64,000 nt of DNA from Halobaculum marinum (GTDB lineage Archaea; Halobacteriota; Halobacteria; Halobacteriales; Haloferacaceae), in assembly GCF_029338555.1 (NCBI RefSeq), contig NZ_CP119989.1, forward strand, positions 682,001 through 746,000, written 5' to 3'. The notes under the pieces were generated by a model, which was not told where the DNA came from, searched no databases, and saw nothing but the letters and a program-made list of their open reading frames with translations. A program made the translations under genes and the position numbers. Positions 45,215 through 53,616 of the stretch are shown here, piece by piece. Every line of letters starts with the position of its first letter. Positions within the stretch are counted from its first letter, which is position 1.

Positions 45215-46836
45215 GCGCGTGGGGCTCCGCCAAGGAGAACTGGCGCGTCGTCCTCCTCGTCGCGATGCTCGTGCTGTCGACGGTGTTCCTGTTCGCCCCC
45301 GGCATCGGCGCCGGGTCGGGCGGCGGGACGACGAACGGCACGACCGGCGGCCCAGTCGCCGAGTCGAGCGGGGTCACCAACCTCCAGTACGGCCTCGAAC
45401 TCTCCGGCGGCACGCGCATCCGCGCGCCGCTGGCCGGTGTCCACGCGACCGACGTCGACTTCGGCGGGCAGAACGCCTCGACCGTCGAGTCGCGCGTGGC
45501 CGCCGAGTTGTCCGGCGTCGACGTGACCGACGTGACCGCGCGACCGCCGGGCACCTACACCCAGCAGGACGTCACCCAGCAGACCGCGACCGTGGAGTTG
45601 ACGACTGAGGATGCGACCACCGACGAACTCGCGGGTGCGCTCGACGCGGCCGGCTACGGCTACGAAGCGGTGCAGGAGGGCGTCACCGACGTGACGATCC
45701 AACAGGCGGTCGTCGTCTTACGGTCGAAGGTGAACGAGGCAGGGCTCTCCGGCGGGTCCGTCCGAACCGTCGAGAGCGGCGGGGAGAACTTCGTCCTCAT
45801 CGAGGTGCCCAACGAGGACCGCTCGGAGGTCGTCGACCTCGTCGACTCGCGCGGGACCGTCCGCATCGTCGTCTACCACCCGGTCCAGCAGAACAACACC
45901 ACGACGTACGTGAACACGACTGCGATCACCCAAGAGCAGTTCCAGAGCGTCGGGACGGCACGCCAGGACGACTCCGGCGGTGCGTTCGTCTCGGTCGCAG
46001 TCCGCGAGGAGGCGGCTCCGTCGGTCCAGCGCACGTTCGTCGACACGAACGTCGCTCAGCCCGGCGGCAGCGACTGTCGCTACGAGTCGAACCCGCAGTC
46101 GACCGAGCCGTGTATCCTCGTCGTCCGCGACGGCGCAGTGGTCTCCTCGTTCGGCATGGACGGCGGCCTCGCGAACTCCATGCAGTCGGGCGAGTGGGCG
46201 AACAACCCGACGTTCATCTTGACGACCGGCTCCGGCCAGGCCGCGTTCGAGCGCGCCCAGGAGGTATCGGTCGACCTGCGCGCCGGTGCGCTGCCGGCGC
46301 CGCTCGCGCTCGACGAGGGGACGACCACCACCGTCACCGCCTCGCAGGGTGAGTCGTTCCGCACGGACTCGCTGATCATCGGCCTGCTCGCGGTGCTCAC
46401 CGTCGCGGGCGTCGTGTTCCTCCGGTACGGGCGCCCACAGGTGGCCGCGCCGATGGTCGTCACGGCGCTGTCTGAGGTCGTCGTGCTCCTCGGATTCGCG
46501 GCGTTCATCCGCTACCCGCTCGACCTCTCGGTCATCGCCGGCTTCATCGCCGTCATCGGGACCGGGGTCGACGACCTCGTGATCATCGCCGACGAGGTGA
46601 TGAGCGAGGGCGACGTGAACTCCCGACGCGTCTTCGAGTCGCGCTTCCGCAAGGCGTTCTGGGTCATCGGCGCTGCCGCCGCGACGACCATCATCGCGAT
46701 GTCGCCGCTGGCGGTGCTGTCGCTGGGCGACCTGCAGGGCTTCGCCATCTTCACCATCCTCGGCGTGCTCGTCGGGGTGTTGATCACCCGGCCTGCGTAC
46801 GGTGACATCCTCCGTGCGCTGTTGACCGACCGCTGA
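45211..46836 (+). CDS. secD: Protein-export membrane protein SecD
   Basis: A 541-residue SecD: an N-terminal helix (about 11-31), a large external part with YGLELSGGTRIRAPL, and the C-terminal five-helix module (RTDSLIIGLLAVLTVAGVVF; FIAVIGTGVDDLVIIADEV; FWVIGAAAATTIIAMSPLAV). Partner of SecF; ATG overlaps the secF stop (ATGA). Confidence 0.96.
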   Translation: MSAWGSAKENWRVVLLVAMLVLSTVFLFAPGIGAGSGGGTTNGTTGGPVAESSGVTNLQYGLELSGGTRIRAPLAGVHATDVDFGGQNASTVESRVAAELSGVDVTDVTARPPGTYTQQDVTQQTATVELTTEDATTDELAGALDAAGYGYEAVQEGVTDVTIQQAVVVLRSKVNEAGLSGGSVRTVESGGENFVLIEVPNEDRSEVVDLVDSRGTVRIVVYHPVQQNNTTTYVNTTAITQEQFQSVGTARQDDSGGAFVSVAVREEAAPSVQRTFVDTNVAQPGGSDCRYESNPQSTEPCILVVRDGAVVSSFGMDGGLANSMQSGEWANNPTFILTTGSGQAAFERAQEVSVDLRAGALPAPLALDEGTTTTVTASQGESFRTDSLIIGLLAVLTVAGVVFLRYGRPQVAAPMVVTALSEVVVLLGFAAFIRYPLDLSVIAGFIAVIGTGVDDLVIIADEVMSEGDVNSRRVFESRFRKAFWVIGAAAATTIIAMSPLAVLSLGDLQGFAIFTILGVLVGVLITRPAYGDILRALLTDR

Positions 46837-46903
46837 CGGTCGCCGAGCTACCAGCGGTCACCGACCGCGAACGCTTTTCTCGCTCCCCCGCCTCGCCGCG
46901 AGC

Positions 46904-47248
46904 GTGCCCTCCACGGACGACCGCGACGCGGCTGAGGTGACAGCGACTCCCGACGAACAGTCCGCCGACGACGGCGACGCTGCCGACCTGACCGCCGCGG
47001 ACGTCGAACGGATCGCCCGCCGCGTCGCCCGCGAGGAGCTGGACCGCGCCGACCGCTCCAGAGACTCGTCGCTGTGGACGGTGCTCGCCGGCGTGTTCGT
47101 CGGCTTCGCCGTGCTCCTCCCGCTGTCGGCGCTCGTGCTCTCGTCGCTGCTCGACCTCGGGCTCCCCGTCGAGGCCGTCGGCGCGCTCGGCCTGCTCGCG
47201 TTCCTCGCGCTCGTCGCCTACGGCTGGCGGTTCCCGCCGTTCCAGTGA
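46904..47248 (+). CDS. Small membrane protein with acidic helical head
   Basis: A 114-residue protein with a GTG start. The first 60 residues are charged and helical (LTAADVERIARRVAREELDR); two hydrophobic helices follow at about 58-80 and 88-108. It lies 67 bases after secD and may be part of the same transcript. Similar small proteins near secDF are not known to me. Function unknown. Confidence 0.65.
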   Translation: MPSTDDRDAAEVTATPDEQSADDGDAADLTAADVERIARRVAREELDRADRSRDSSLWTVLAGVFVGFAVLLPLSALVLSSLLDLGLPVEAVGALGLLAFLALVAYGWRFPPFQ

Positions 47249-47330
47249 TCGCCTGCTCCGATTCGCCGCTCCTGCTTGCGATTGTCGGGTGAGGATGGCC
47301 GAGAGGAGATCCCCAATACGGGGCTTCGAT

Positions 47331-48008
47331 TCAGAATTCGTCGAGCGCCGACTGCTCGTTCGCCGCGAGCACGTCGTCGCAGGTGGACCACGACCGGCGG
47401 GCGCAGTCCGGAAGCGTCCCCTCGCGGGCGACGTACTCGCTGAGGAACTGGCGCGTGTTCGGATCCGATGGGTAGCCGCTGCCGACGCCGTCGTAGCCGC
47501 GGTCGCGGTACGCCTCGTCCAGTTCGGCCACCACGCGGTCGCGCTCTACCTTCGCGACCACGCTCGCGGCAGCGACGACCGGGTACGACTCGTCGGCGCC
47601 GTGTTCGGCGGTCACGTCGACGGCGACGCCGTTGGCCCCCTCGCCGGCCCCCGCCGCCACCGCGTCGGCGACGCGGCGGGCGAACCGAGACTCACTCACG
47701 TCGCCGGCGTCGACGACCGCGCGGTCGCCGTCGCGGGCGACCTGCGCGAGCGCCTCGGCCTGCCCCGCGACGGTGAGGGTGTTCATGTCCGTGTCTGGCG
47801 CGTCGATGCGGTCGACGCCGACGTGGGCGACCGCGACGGCGACGCGGTCGTCCTCGCGGAGGACCGCGTCGAGTTCTTGCCTGCGCTCCGGCGTGAGGCG
47901 CTTGGAGTCGTCCACGTCGTCGGGGATGGCGTCGGGGTCGGCCCGTACCGCGCCCGCGACCATCGGACCGAGGACGGGTCCCTTCCCCGCCTCGTCTGCG
48001 CCGAGCAT
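47331..48008 (-). CDS. rnhB: Ribonuclease HII
   Basis: A 225-residue RNase HII, removing RNA from RNA-DNA hybrids and single ribonucleotides in DNA. Catalytic residues in GADEAGKGPVLGP (Asp, Glu), AVVDAGDV (Asp) and the VVAAASVVAKVERD block with the last acidic residue nearby. GSGYPSDPNTRQFL is typical of archaeal enzymes. A GCTTTTGCC element about 28 bases upstream is a probable promoter; pus10 lies 60 bases upstream in the same direction. Confidence 0.95.
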   Translation of the reverse strand: MLGADEAGKGPVLGPMVAGAVRADPDAIPDDVDDSKRLTPERRQELDAVLREDDRVAVAVAHVGVDRIDAPDTDMNTLTVAGQAEALAQVARDGDRAVVDAGDVSESRFARRVADAVAAGAGEGANGVAVDVTAEHGADESYPVVAAASVVAKVERDRVVAELDEAYRDRGYDGVGSGYPSDPNTRQFLSEYVAREGTLPDCARRSWSTCDDVLAANEQSALDEF

Positions 48009-48068
48009 GGCTGAGGGTCACCGAGAGGCGGCAAAAGCGTGCGGTTCGCGGTCGCGTCGGCGGGTCGG

Positions 48069-49463
48069 TTACGCCTCGTCGTGCTCGGTGCCGTCGTCGT
48101 CCGCGTCGTCACCGTCGCCGCGACCGTCTTCCAAGAAAAACTCGGGCTGCTCGAACGCCTCGTCTTCGCCCTCGACGGCGAGCACGTCCAGTTCCGTCAC
48201 CACCGCGTCGACGCCGAGCAGGCCGGCGAGGCTCGGCTCCGTGCGCCCCTCGTCGCCGCTGATCAACTCCTTGATGTAGAGGCCGCCGTCGCCGTGCACG
48301 TCGACGGTCGCGTGGCGGGGGTCCTCCAACTCGCCCGTGACCTCGCGAGCAACGCGGGTCCGCGTCATCGACGCCCGGCGGTGGTCGACGCGGTTCGGGG
48401 TGTACTGCTCGATGGTCGCGCCGTCCAACTCGGCGACCGCCGCCGCGAGGTCGTCTTCGCTCACGTCGGCGCCGAACTCGACCGCCGCGCGGTAGCGCTT
48501 CGTCGCGTCGAGTTCCTTCACGCGGGCGACCATCTCGTGGGAGCACAGGCGCAAGCCCTCCACCTCGACTTTCCCGTCGGCGAAGGCGTTGATGTCCGAT
48601 TCGAGCCGCCGTACGTTGATTTCCCTCCGCCGTGGCTCGTCGACCTCGATCACGAACGGGCGGCCAGTGCCGAGCATCAGCGCGTCCACGTCCTCGCGAC
48701 CGGCGCCGTGGAACGTCGAGTCGACGCCCTCCATCACGTCCTCGACGACGGGCGCGGTCAGTTGCTGGACGCTCTCCGGGTACAGGTAGCCGGAGCCGTC
48801 GCAGGTGTCGCACGGCTCTCGACCCTGCCGCCCGGAGCCGCGGCAGTCCGAGCAGGGCCACTCGGTCTGCGGGATGTCGCGCTCCAGCTTCCGGTAGCGA
48901 CCGTACACGTGCGCGGAGTTGACCGTCGCCTCCACGGCGTCGGCGTCGACGTCGAGGAGGAACTGCACGTGCGGGCGGTCGAAGTCGACGGCGGTGCCGG
49001 TGACCTGCCCGACGCGCTTGCCCACCTCGCGGTTCAGTTCCTTGCGCAGCGGCTCGCCCGCGTCGGGGTCCATCCCGGCGTCCTCGCGGAGCAGGCGGTC
49101 GTTCTCCTCCGCGAGCGGCGGGACGCGGGTGCCGACCTGGTAGGTGGCGTACTCGTAGTCGGCGACGGCGTCGGCGGCGCGCTCGGCGAACTCGTCGACG
49201 CGCTCGAACACGCCCTCGCACACCCAGCAGTCGCCCGCGGCGCCCGGTTCGTAGTCGGCGTCGTCTTCGAGGGCGACGGCGACCCGGAGGCCGTGGCCGC
49301 GCTCGTGGTTACCCAACCCGAAGGAGCGCTCTGCGAACGGGCGGCCCAGACAGTGGTCACACAGCGGGCCGCTCGCGAGCAGTCCGCGAGCGGCCTCCAG
49401 CACGTCGTCGAAGTCGCCGCCGTCGCGTTCGTCGGCGGCGGCCTCGGCGTCTGCGTCGGTCAT
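48069..49463 (-). CDS. pus10: tRNA pseudouridine synthase Pus10
   Basis: A 464-residue archaeal Pus10, forming pseudouridine at tRNA positions 54 and 55. The N-terminal THUMP-containing part has zinc Cys pairs (CDHCLGRPFAERSFG; CWVCEGVF). The catalytic Asp lies in GREDVDALMLGTGRPFVIE; RYRAAVEFGADV and HRRASMTRTRVAREV follow. A segment CSDCRGSGRQGREPC then DTCDGSGYLYP before the catalytic domain looks like a DnaJ-type CxxCxGxG zinc finger, apparently an added module. The last 30 residues are an acidic tail. Confidence 0.93.
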   Translation of the reverse strand: MTDADAEAAADERDGGDFDDVLEAARGLLASGPLCDHCLGRPFAERSFGLGNHERGHGLRVAVALEDDADYEPGAAGDCWVCEGVFERVDEFAERAADAVADYEYATYQVGTRVPPLAEENDRLLREDAGMDPDAGEPLRKELNREVGKRVGQVTGTAVDFDRPHVQFLLDVDADAVEATVNSAHVYGRYRKLERDIPQTEWPCSDCRGSGRQGREPCDTCDGSGYLYPESVQQLTAPVVEDVMEGVDSTFHGAGREDVDALMLGTGRPFVIEVDEPRRREINVRRLESDINAFADGKVEVEGLRLCSHEMVARVKELDATKRYRAAVEFGADVSEDDLAAAVAELDGATIEQYTPNRVDHRRASMTRTRVAREVTGELEDPRHATVDVHGDGGLYIKELISGDEGRTEPSLAGLLGVDAVVTELDVLAVEGEDEAFEQPEFFLEDGRGDGDDADDDGTEHDEA

Positions 49464-49557
49464 ACCCGCTCTCGTCGCGGCGGGCGGTAGGCCCTTTCGG
49501 TCGCGTGTGGTCGCGTCGCTCGCGAGGTGGTGGTCGGAGAAGTGGATGGTCGCGCCG

Positions 49558-49860
49558 CTACTCGCCGGCGACGGCGGCGCCGTCGGCGCTATCGGGCGGG
49601 ACCGCCCGTACGGCCGTCACGGCGACGTCGTTGACGCCGAACGTCTCGGCGAGCGCCGTGGCGACGGCGTCGGGCGTGTCGCCCGCACCCGCCGCGAGCG
49701 TGACGGTCGCGTCGGCCTCGACCGTGAGGTCGTTGAGGCCGGGCTGGAGGCCGCGGATGTCGAGCGACTCCACCGCGGCGACGGCGTCGGCGCGGCGGAG
49801 TTTCGTCTCGGCGCCCTCGGCGAGGTCGCCGGGGGCCGATCGGGACACTGCGATGGTCAT
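49558..49860 (-). CDS. Small uncharacterised protein, beta-alpha pattern
   Basis: A 100-residue protein from the ATG at 49860 (MTIAVSRSAPGD): VAAVESLDIRGLQPGLNDLT, VEADATVTLAAGAG, DAVATALAETFGVNDVAVTAV. It looks like an alternating beta-alpha small domain of the kind seen in haloarchaeal hypotheticals. High third-position GC and a clean frame support coding; no family or function recognised. 12 codons of upstream frame are possible. Confidence 0.55.
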   Translation of the reverse strand: MTIAVSRSAPGDLAEGAETKLRRADAVAAVESLDIRGLQPGLNDLTVEADATVTLAAGAGDTPDAVATALAETFGVNDVAVTAVRAVPPDSADGAAVAGE

Positions 49861-50046
49861 GCTGGCGTCGGCCAGTCTGTGTCGGTGAACCGACATACAC
49901 TCCCTGCGCGACTCGAACGCGCTGCGGGCCTTCCCGGGGAGCGGGTCGGCCGCGCGACTGCGAGACGGCTCAGGGGAACCTGAACGGTAGGTGGAGCAAG
50001 GGTGTGTCCGCCTCCGCTCGGGTCGACCCCGAGAACCGTCGCCGCG

Positions 50047-50256
50047 TCACGCGGCGATGGAGGCGGACGGTACGTATGCCGGAGCGGCGGCCCCGTTGCC
50101 CGCGCCGATGGTCCCGGTGGCATTCGCCTTCCCATTGAAGGCGGCCGACCGGGCGGCGACGGATGCGACGGGGGCGACGGGGGCGACGACCGACCACGAC
50201 ACGCACGCCTCGCTGCCGAGTGGCAGGCGAGTGGCGAGGGATGCGTGGTCGGTCAT
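50047..50256 (-). CDS. Possible 69-residue small protein
   Basis: From the ATG at 50256: MTDHASLATRLPLGSEACVS, a Val/Pro/Ala hydrophobic stretch and an Ala/Gly/Asn-rich tail. Nearly all codons end in G or C. An AAGTTAAGCG element lies about 52 bases upstream, further than usual. A GCCGCG-TCA-CGCGGC hairpin spans the stop. The opposite strand is also open, so coding is uncertain. Confidence 0.4.
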   Translation of the reverse strand: MTDHASLATRLPLGSEACVSWSVVAPVAPVASVAARSAAFNGKANATGTIGAGNGAAAPAYVPSASIAA

Positions 50257-50382
50257 TGGGTGGCCTCCGACTCTCGTCGTACTCCCGACCAGAGTGGCAC
50301 AGCGCTTAACTTTTCCCCACCGGTGTGAACGAATCGCACGCCGTTCGACGAGCCGTTTCGCCCCCCTTCGATTCGGCGACAC

Positions 50383-50389
50383 TTTTATA
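50383..50389 (+). promoter_or_regulatory. TATA box of the upstream ORF and tfb
   Basis: TTTTATA predicts a transcript start near 50412, a few bases before the upstream ORF ATG at 50417 and 130 bases before the tfb start. No other promoter-like element lies between, so the mRNA should carry both frames. Confidence 0.7.
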
Positions 50390-50416
50390 CCAAATACTTG
50401 TGTGTACGCTATCGGG

Positions 50417-50542
50417 ATGCCGGATACGTATCGCGGGCCCGAGACTGGTGACTCTCGGCGGCCCGCACCAGACCACAGTGGTACGACACTGTCGAACACG
50501 AGCGGCGCTCCGCCGGACGGGCGCACGAAGCGAGCCCGCTAG
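50417..50542 (+). CDS. 41-codon upstream ORF coupled to tfb
   Basis: A short frame (MPDTYRGPETGDSRRPAPDH and 21 more, ending RTKRAR) whose stop TAG at 50540-50542 overlaps the GTG start of tfb by one base. Its ATG sits at the predicted 5' end of the mRNA. In the tfb frame the nearest upstream stop is at 50449-50451 with no ATG or GTG in between, so tfb must start at 50542 and is likely translated by reinitiation after this ORF. The peptide is Pro/Arg/Gly-rich and resembles nothing known; its role may be regulatory. Confidence 0.55.
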   Translation: MPDTYRGPETGDSRRPAPDHSGTTLSNTSGAPPDGRTKRAR

Positions 50543-51489
50543 TGACCACGACGAGACGCGAGCGCGACCGGTCAGCGAAGCAGGAGGCGGACACAGTCGA
50601 CCCCGACGAGGTCGACGAGGCCGACCTCGTCCGCACCGACGACGGTGAGTTGATCCACGAGCCCACGGGGCTCATCATCGAGGAGGACAACGTCGACCGT
50701 GGTCCCGAGTGGCGCGCGTTCAACGCCACCGAGCGCGACCGGAAGAGCCGCGTCGGCTCGCCGATGACCCAGACGATGCACGACAAGGGTCTCACCACCA
50801 GCATCGACTGGCGCAACCGTGACGCGAGCGGTCGACAGCTGTCGGCGGAGAAGCGCTCCCGGATGGAGCGCCTTCGCACGTGGCAAGAGCGTATCCGCAC
50901 ACAAGACGCCGGCGAGCGCAACCTCCAGTTCGCGCTCTCGGAGATCGAACGGATGTCCTCGGCGCAGGGCGTCCCCAAGTCTGTCCGCGAAGTCGCGTCG
51001 ATGATCTACCGGCGCGCCCTCGACGAAGACCTCATCCGCGGCCGGTCTATCGAGGCGATGGCGACGGCGAGCCTCTACGCTGGCTGTCGCCAGGAGGGGA
51101 TCCCGCGCTCGCTCGACGACTTCGTCGGCGTCGCTCGCGTCGAGCGCCGTGAGATCGCCCGCGCGTACCGCTACATCTCGGGCGAACTCAAACTGGCGCT
51201 GAAGCCGGTCGACCCCGCCGAGCACGTCCCCCGCTTCTGCTCGAAACTCGGGCTCCCGGAGGACGTGAAGCGGCGTGCGACCCGGATCGTCGACGAGACG
51301 ACCGTCGACGGCCTCCACGCCGGCAAGTCGCCGACGGGGTATGCCGCCGCGGCGATCTACCTCGCGTCGATGCTGTCCGACGACAAGCGGACCCAGTCGG
51401 AGATCGCAGACGTGGCCGACGTGACGGTCGTCACGGTGCGCAACCGCTACAAAGAGCAGATGGAAGCGATCGACCCCGGCTCGCTGTAG
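50542..51489 (+). CDS. tfb: Transcription factor B (TFB) paralogue lacking zinc-ribbon cysteines
   Basis: A 315-residue TFB, the archaeal TFIIB that bridges TBP-bound promoters and RNA polymerase. The B-finger/linker DRGPEWRAF, the KGLTTSIDW region and both cyclin repeats (AGERNLQFALSEIERMSSAQ; VRRATRIV-type second repeat ending VVTVRNRYKEQMEAI) are complete. The zinc-ribbon place (about residues 20-48: PDEVDEADLVRTDDGELIHE, then PTGLII) keeps the spacing but all four Cys are replaced (around D/E, then H39 and T42). GTG start overlapping an upstream ORF. Haloarchaea carry several TFBs; this looks like a specialised one. Confidence 0.93.
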   Translation: MTTTRRERDRSAKQEADTVDPDEVDEADLVRTDDGELIHEPTGLIIEEDNVDRGPEWRAFNATERDRKSRVGSPMTQTMHDKGLTTSIDWRNRDASGRQLSAEKRSRMERLRTWQERIRTQDAGERNLQFALSEIERMSSAQGVPKSVREVASMIYRRALDEDLIRGRSIEAMATASLYAGCRQEGIPRSLDDFVGVARVERREIARAYRYISGELKLALKPVDPAEHVPRFCSKLGLPEDVKRRATRIVDETTVDGLHAGKSPTGYAAAAIYLASMLSDDKRTQSEIADVADVTVVTVRNRYKEQMEAIDPGSL

Positions 51490-51556
51490 CGGTCTCACGG
51501 CTGATTCTCGGGCGCGCGGCTTTATCCGCGGCGACACGCTCTGACGACGTATCTCG

Positions 51557-52342
51557 ATGGTGCTGGACGCCCAGTTTCGGACGCTCGCGTCCGCGGTTCC
51601 CTCGGACCGCCGCCTCGCGGTGGTTCGACGCGACGGCGGCACGCCGCTCGACTCGATGTTGCGCCGACTGTTCGCCGACCAACCGGTGTCTGTCAGCACC
51701 GACGCCACCGCCGGCACGACGACCGGCGACGACGACGTGGCTGTGCTCGTCGAGGACGGCGAGGTGCTCGCGACCTCGCCGCTGGCGGCGCTGGAACGTG
51801 CGATCCTCCTCGTCAACTCCGACCTCTACAAGACGGGAACGCTTCGGCTCGCCGACGCCGACCTCCCGTCGGTGTTGACCGGGCTGGCGGACGTGCCGTT
51901 CCGGCTCCGCGGCTATCCGCTCGCACACAAGGAGAAACTGCTCCTCATCGCGATGAGCCGCCAGATCGAACTCCGAGCGGCACGCGCCGACGCCGGCGAA
52001 CTCCACGCCTCCTTCCAACAGCTCTCGCGGATCGACGACGAGGTCGGCACTCGACGCACGTACGAACACCTCGCCGCCACCGACGTCGACGTCCACGTGT
52101 ACGGCGAACCCGACTGGAACCCCGAGCGCCCTCTCGACGTGACCGCCCACGCCGGCTACGGCGCCGGCTACAGCGACTCGTGGTTCGTCGTGTTCGACCC
52201 GCCCGCCGACGCGGTGGGGCCGCACACGACGCCCGTCGGACTACTCGCGCTGGAGGCGGAGCCGCGCGTGTGGGAGGGGATCTGGACGTTCCGCCCCGAC
52301 GCGGTCGCGGAGTTGGCGTCGGTCATCCGACGGAAGCTGTAG
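51557..52342 (+). CDS. DICT-domain sensory protein
   Basis: A 261-residue soluble protein. The N-terminal half has LAVVRRDGGTPLDSMLRRLF and a YKTGTLRLADADLPSVL helix region; the C-terminal half matches the DICT sensory domain (LLLIAMSRQIELRA; DVDVHVYGEPDW; DSWFVVFDP; EGIWTFRPDAV). DICT domains often accompany bacteriophytochrome or nucleotide-cyclase signalling; here it stands alone, as usual in haloarchaea. It begins 67 bases after tfb. Signal unknown. Confidence 0.8.
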   Translation: MVLDAQFRTLASAVPSDRRLAVVRRDGGTPLDSMLRRLFADQPVSVSTDATAGTTTGDDDVAVLVEDGEVLATSPLAALERAILLVNSDLYKTGTLRLADADLPSVLTGLADVPFRLRGYPLAHKEKLLLIAMSRQIELRAARADAGELHASFQQLSRIDDEVGTRRTYEHLAATDVDVHVYGEPDWNPERPLDVTAHAGYGAGYSDSWFVVFDPPADAVGPHTTPVGLLALEAEPRVWEGIWTFRPDAVAELASVIRRKL

Positions 52343-52398
52343 GCGTCGGTCGGTTTCGAACCGAAACGCTTTGGACCGGATCGGCCAACCCGGTGGCA

Positions 52399-53616
52399 AT
52401 GAGCGACACGACAGGCGAGGGCGGGAGCGTCGTCGTCCGCGGCGGGACAGTCCACACGCAGACCGAGCGCGGAACGGTCGAGGGCGACGTGCTCGTCGTC
52501 GACGGTGAGGTCGCCGCCGTCGGCGAGGTCGACGCACCGGCGGACGCGACCGAGGTCGACGCGACCGGGATGCAGGTGACGCCCGGGTTGATCGACGCCC
52601 ACAGCCACGCCGGGATGGCCGAGTGGGGCGAACCGGAGGACGGCGACTTCAACGAGGGGACGAGCGCGACGACGCCGCACGTGAACGCCTTAGACGGCTT
52701 CCACCCGCGCGACGAAGAGCTGAAGGGCGCGTTCCAGAACGGCGTCACCACCGTCTCCGCGCGGATGGGGTCGGGCAACGTCATCGGCGGCATCATCTGC
52801 TCGATGAAGACGTACGGGAGGGTCGCCGACCGGATGCTCATCGCCGAGGACGGCATGAAGGCCGCGATGGGCGAGAACCCCAAGCGCTTCCACGGCGAAC
52901 GCGAGGGTCGCCAGCCGTCCACCCGCCCGGGCGTCGCCGCCACGCTCCGGCAGGAGTTCATGGCGACGGAGGACTACATCGAGGCCCGCGACCACGCCGC
53001 CGAGAACGGCGAGCCGTTCGAGCGCGACCTCGGGCGGGAGAACCTCGCCCGCGTCATCGAGGGCGACCTCCCGCTGCGCGTCCACGCTCACCGCTCTGAC
53101 GACATCGTCACCGTGTTCCGCATCGCCGAGGAGTTCGGCATCGACGCACTCTCCATCGAACACGCGACGGAGGGGCACGTCGTCGCCGAGGAGTTCGCCG
53201 CCCGGGACGTGCCCGCCATCGTCGGGCCGTCGTTCTCGTCGGCCTCGAAGTACGAACTCCGCAACATCACCTTCGAGACGCCGGCCATCCTCCACGAGGC
53301 GGGCGTCACGGTCGCCATCCAGACGGACGCTCCGGTGATCCCCCAGCAGCACCTCGACGTCTGTGTCGGCCTCGCGGTCCGCGAGGGGTTCCCCGAGGAG
53401 GCGGCACTCGACGCCGTGACGACGAACCCTGCGGAGATTCTCGGCATCCGCGACCGCGTCGGCGACCTCGCAGAGGGCACCGACGGCGACCTCGTCGTGT
53501 GGGACGGCCCGTTCCACGAGGTCGGCACGCGGAGCCAGCACGTCGTCGTCGACGGCGAGGTCGTGTTCGACCGCGAGCGCGACGACGTGGACCCGCGCGA
53601 GGAGTACGAGTGGTGA
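52399..53616 (+). CDS. Amidohydrolase-superfamily protein (imidazolonepropionase-like)
   Basis: A 405-residue metal-dependent hydrolase from the ATG at 52399. The beta-sandwich at both ends (VVVRGGTVHTQTERG; GDLVVWDGPFHEVGT) encloses a TIM barrel with metal motif PGLIDAHSHAGM (HxH), RVHAHRSDD (His), SIEHATEG (His) and AIQTDAPVI (Asp). Substrate is unknown; homologues are annotated as imidazolonepropionase-like or prolidase-like. No signal peptide. Followed by a 376-base repeat-rich gap. Confidence 0.88.
   Translation: MSDTTGEGGSVVVRGGTVHTQTERGTVEGDVLVVDGEVAAVGEVDAPADATEVDATGMQVTPGLIDAHSHAGMAEWGEPEDGDFNEGTSATTPHVNALDGFHPRDEELKGAFQNGVTTVSARMGSGNVIGGIICSMKTYGRVADRMLIAEDGMKAAMGENPKRFHGEREGRQPSTRPGVAATLRQEFMATEDYIEARDHAAENGEPFERDLGRENLARVIEGDLPLRVHAHRSDDIVTVFRIAEEFGIDALSIEHATEGHVVAEEFAARDVPAIVGPSFSSASKYELRNITFETPAILHEAGVTVAIQTDAPVIPQQHLDVCVGLAVREGFPEEAALDAVTTNPAEILGIRDRVGDLAEGTDGDLVVWDGPFHEVGTRSQHVVVDGEVVFDRERDDVDPREEYEW

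Noticed and set aside
49857-50135. 92-codon minus-strand frame before tfb
   Set aside because: Pro/Arg-rich, no promoter, and overlaps the better 49558-49860 and 50047-50256 frames.
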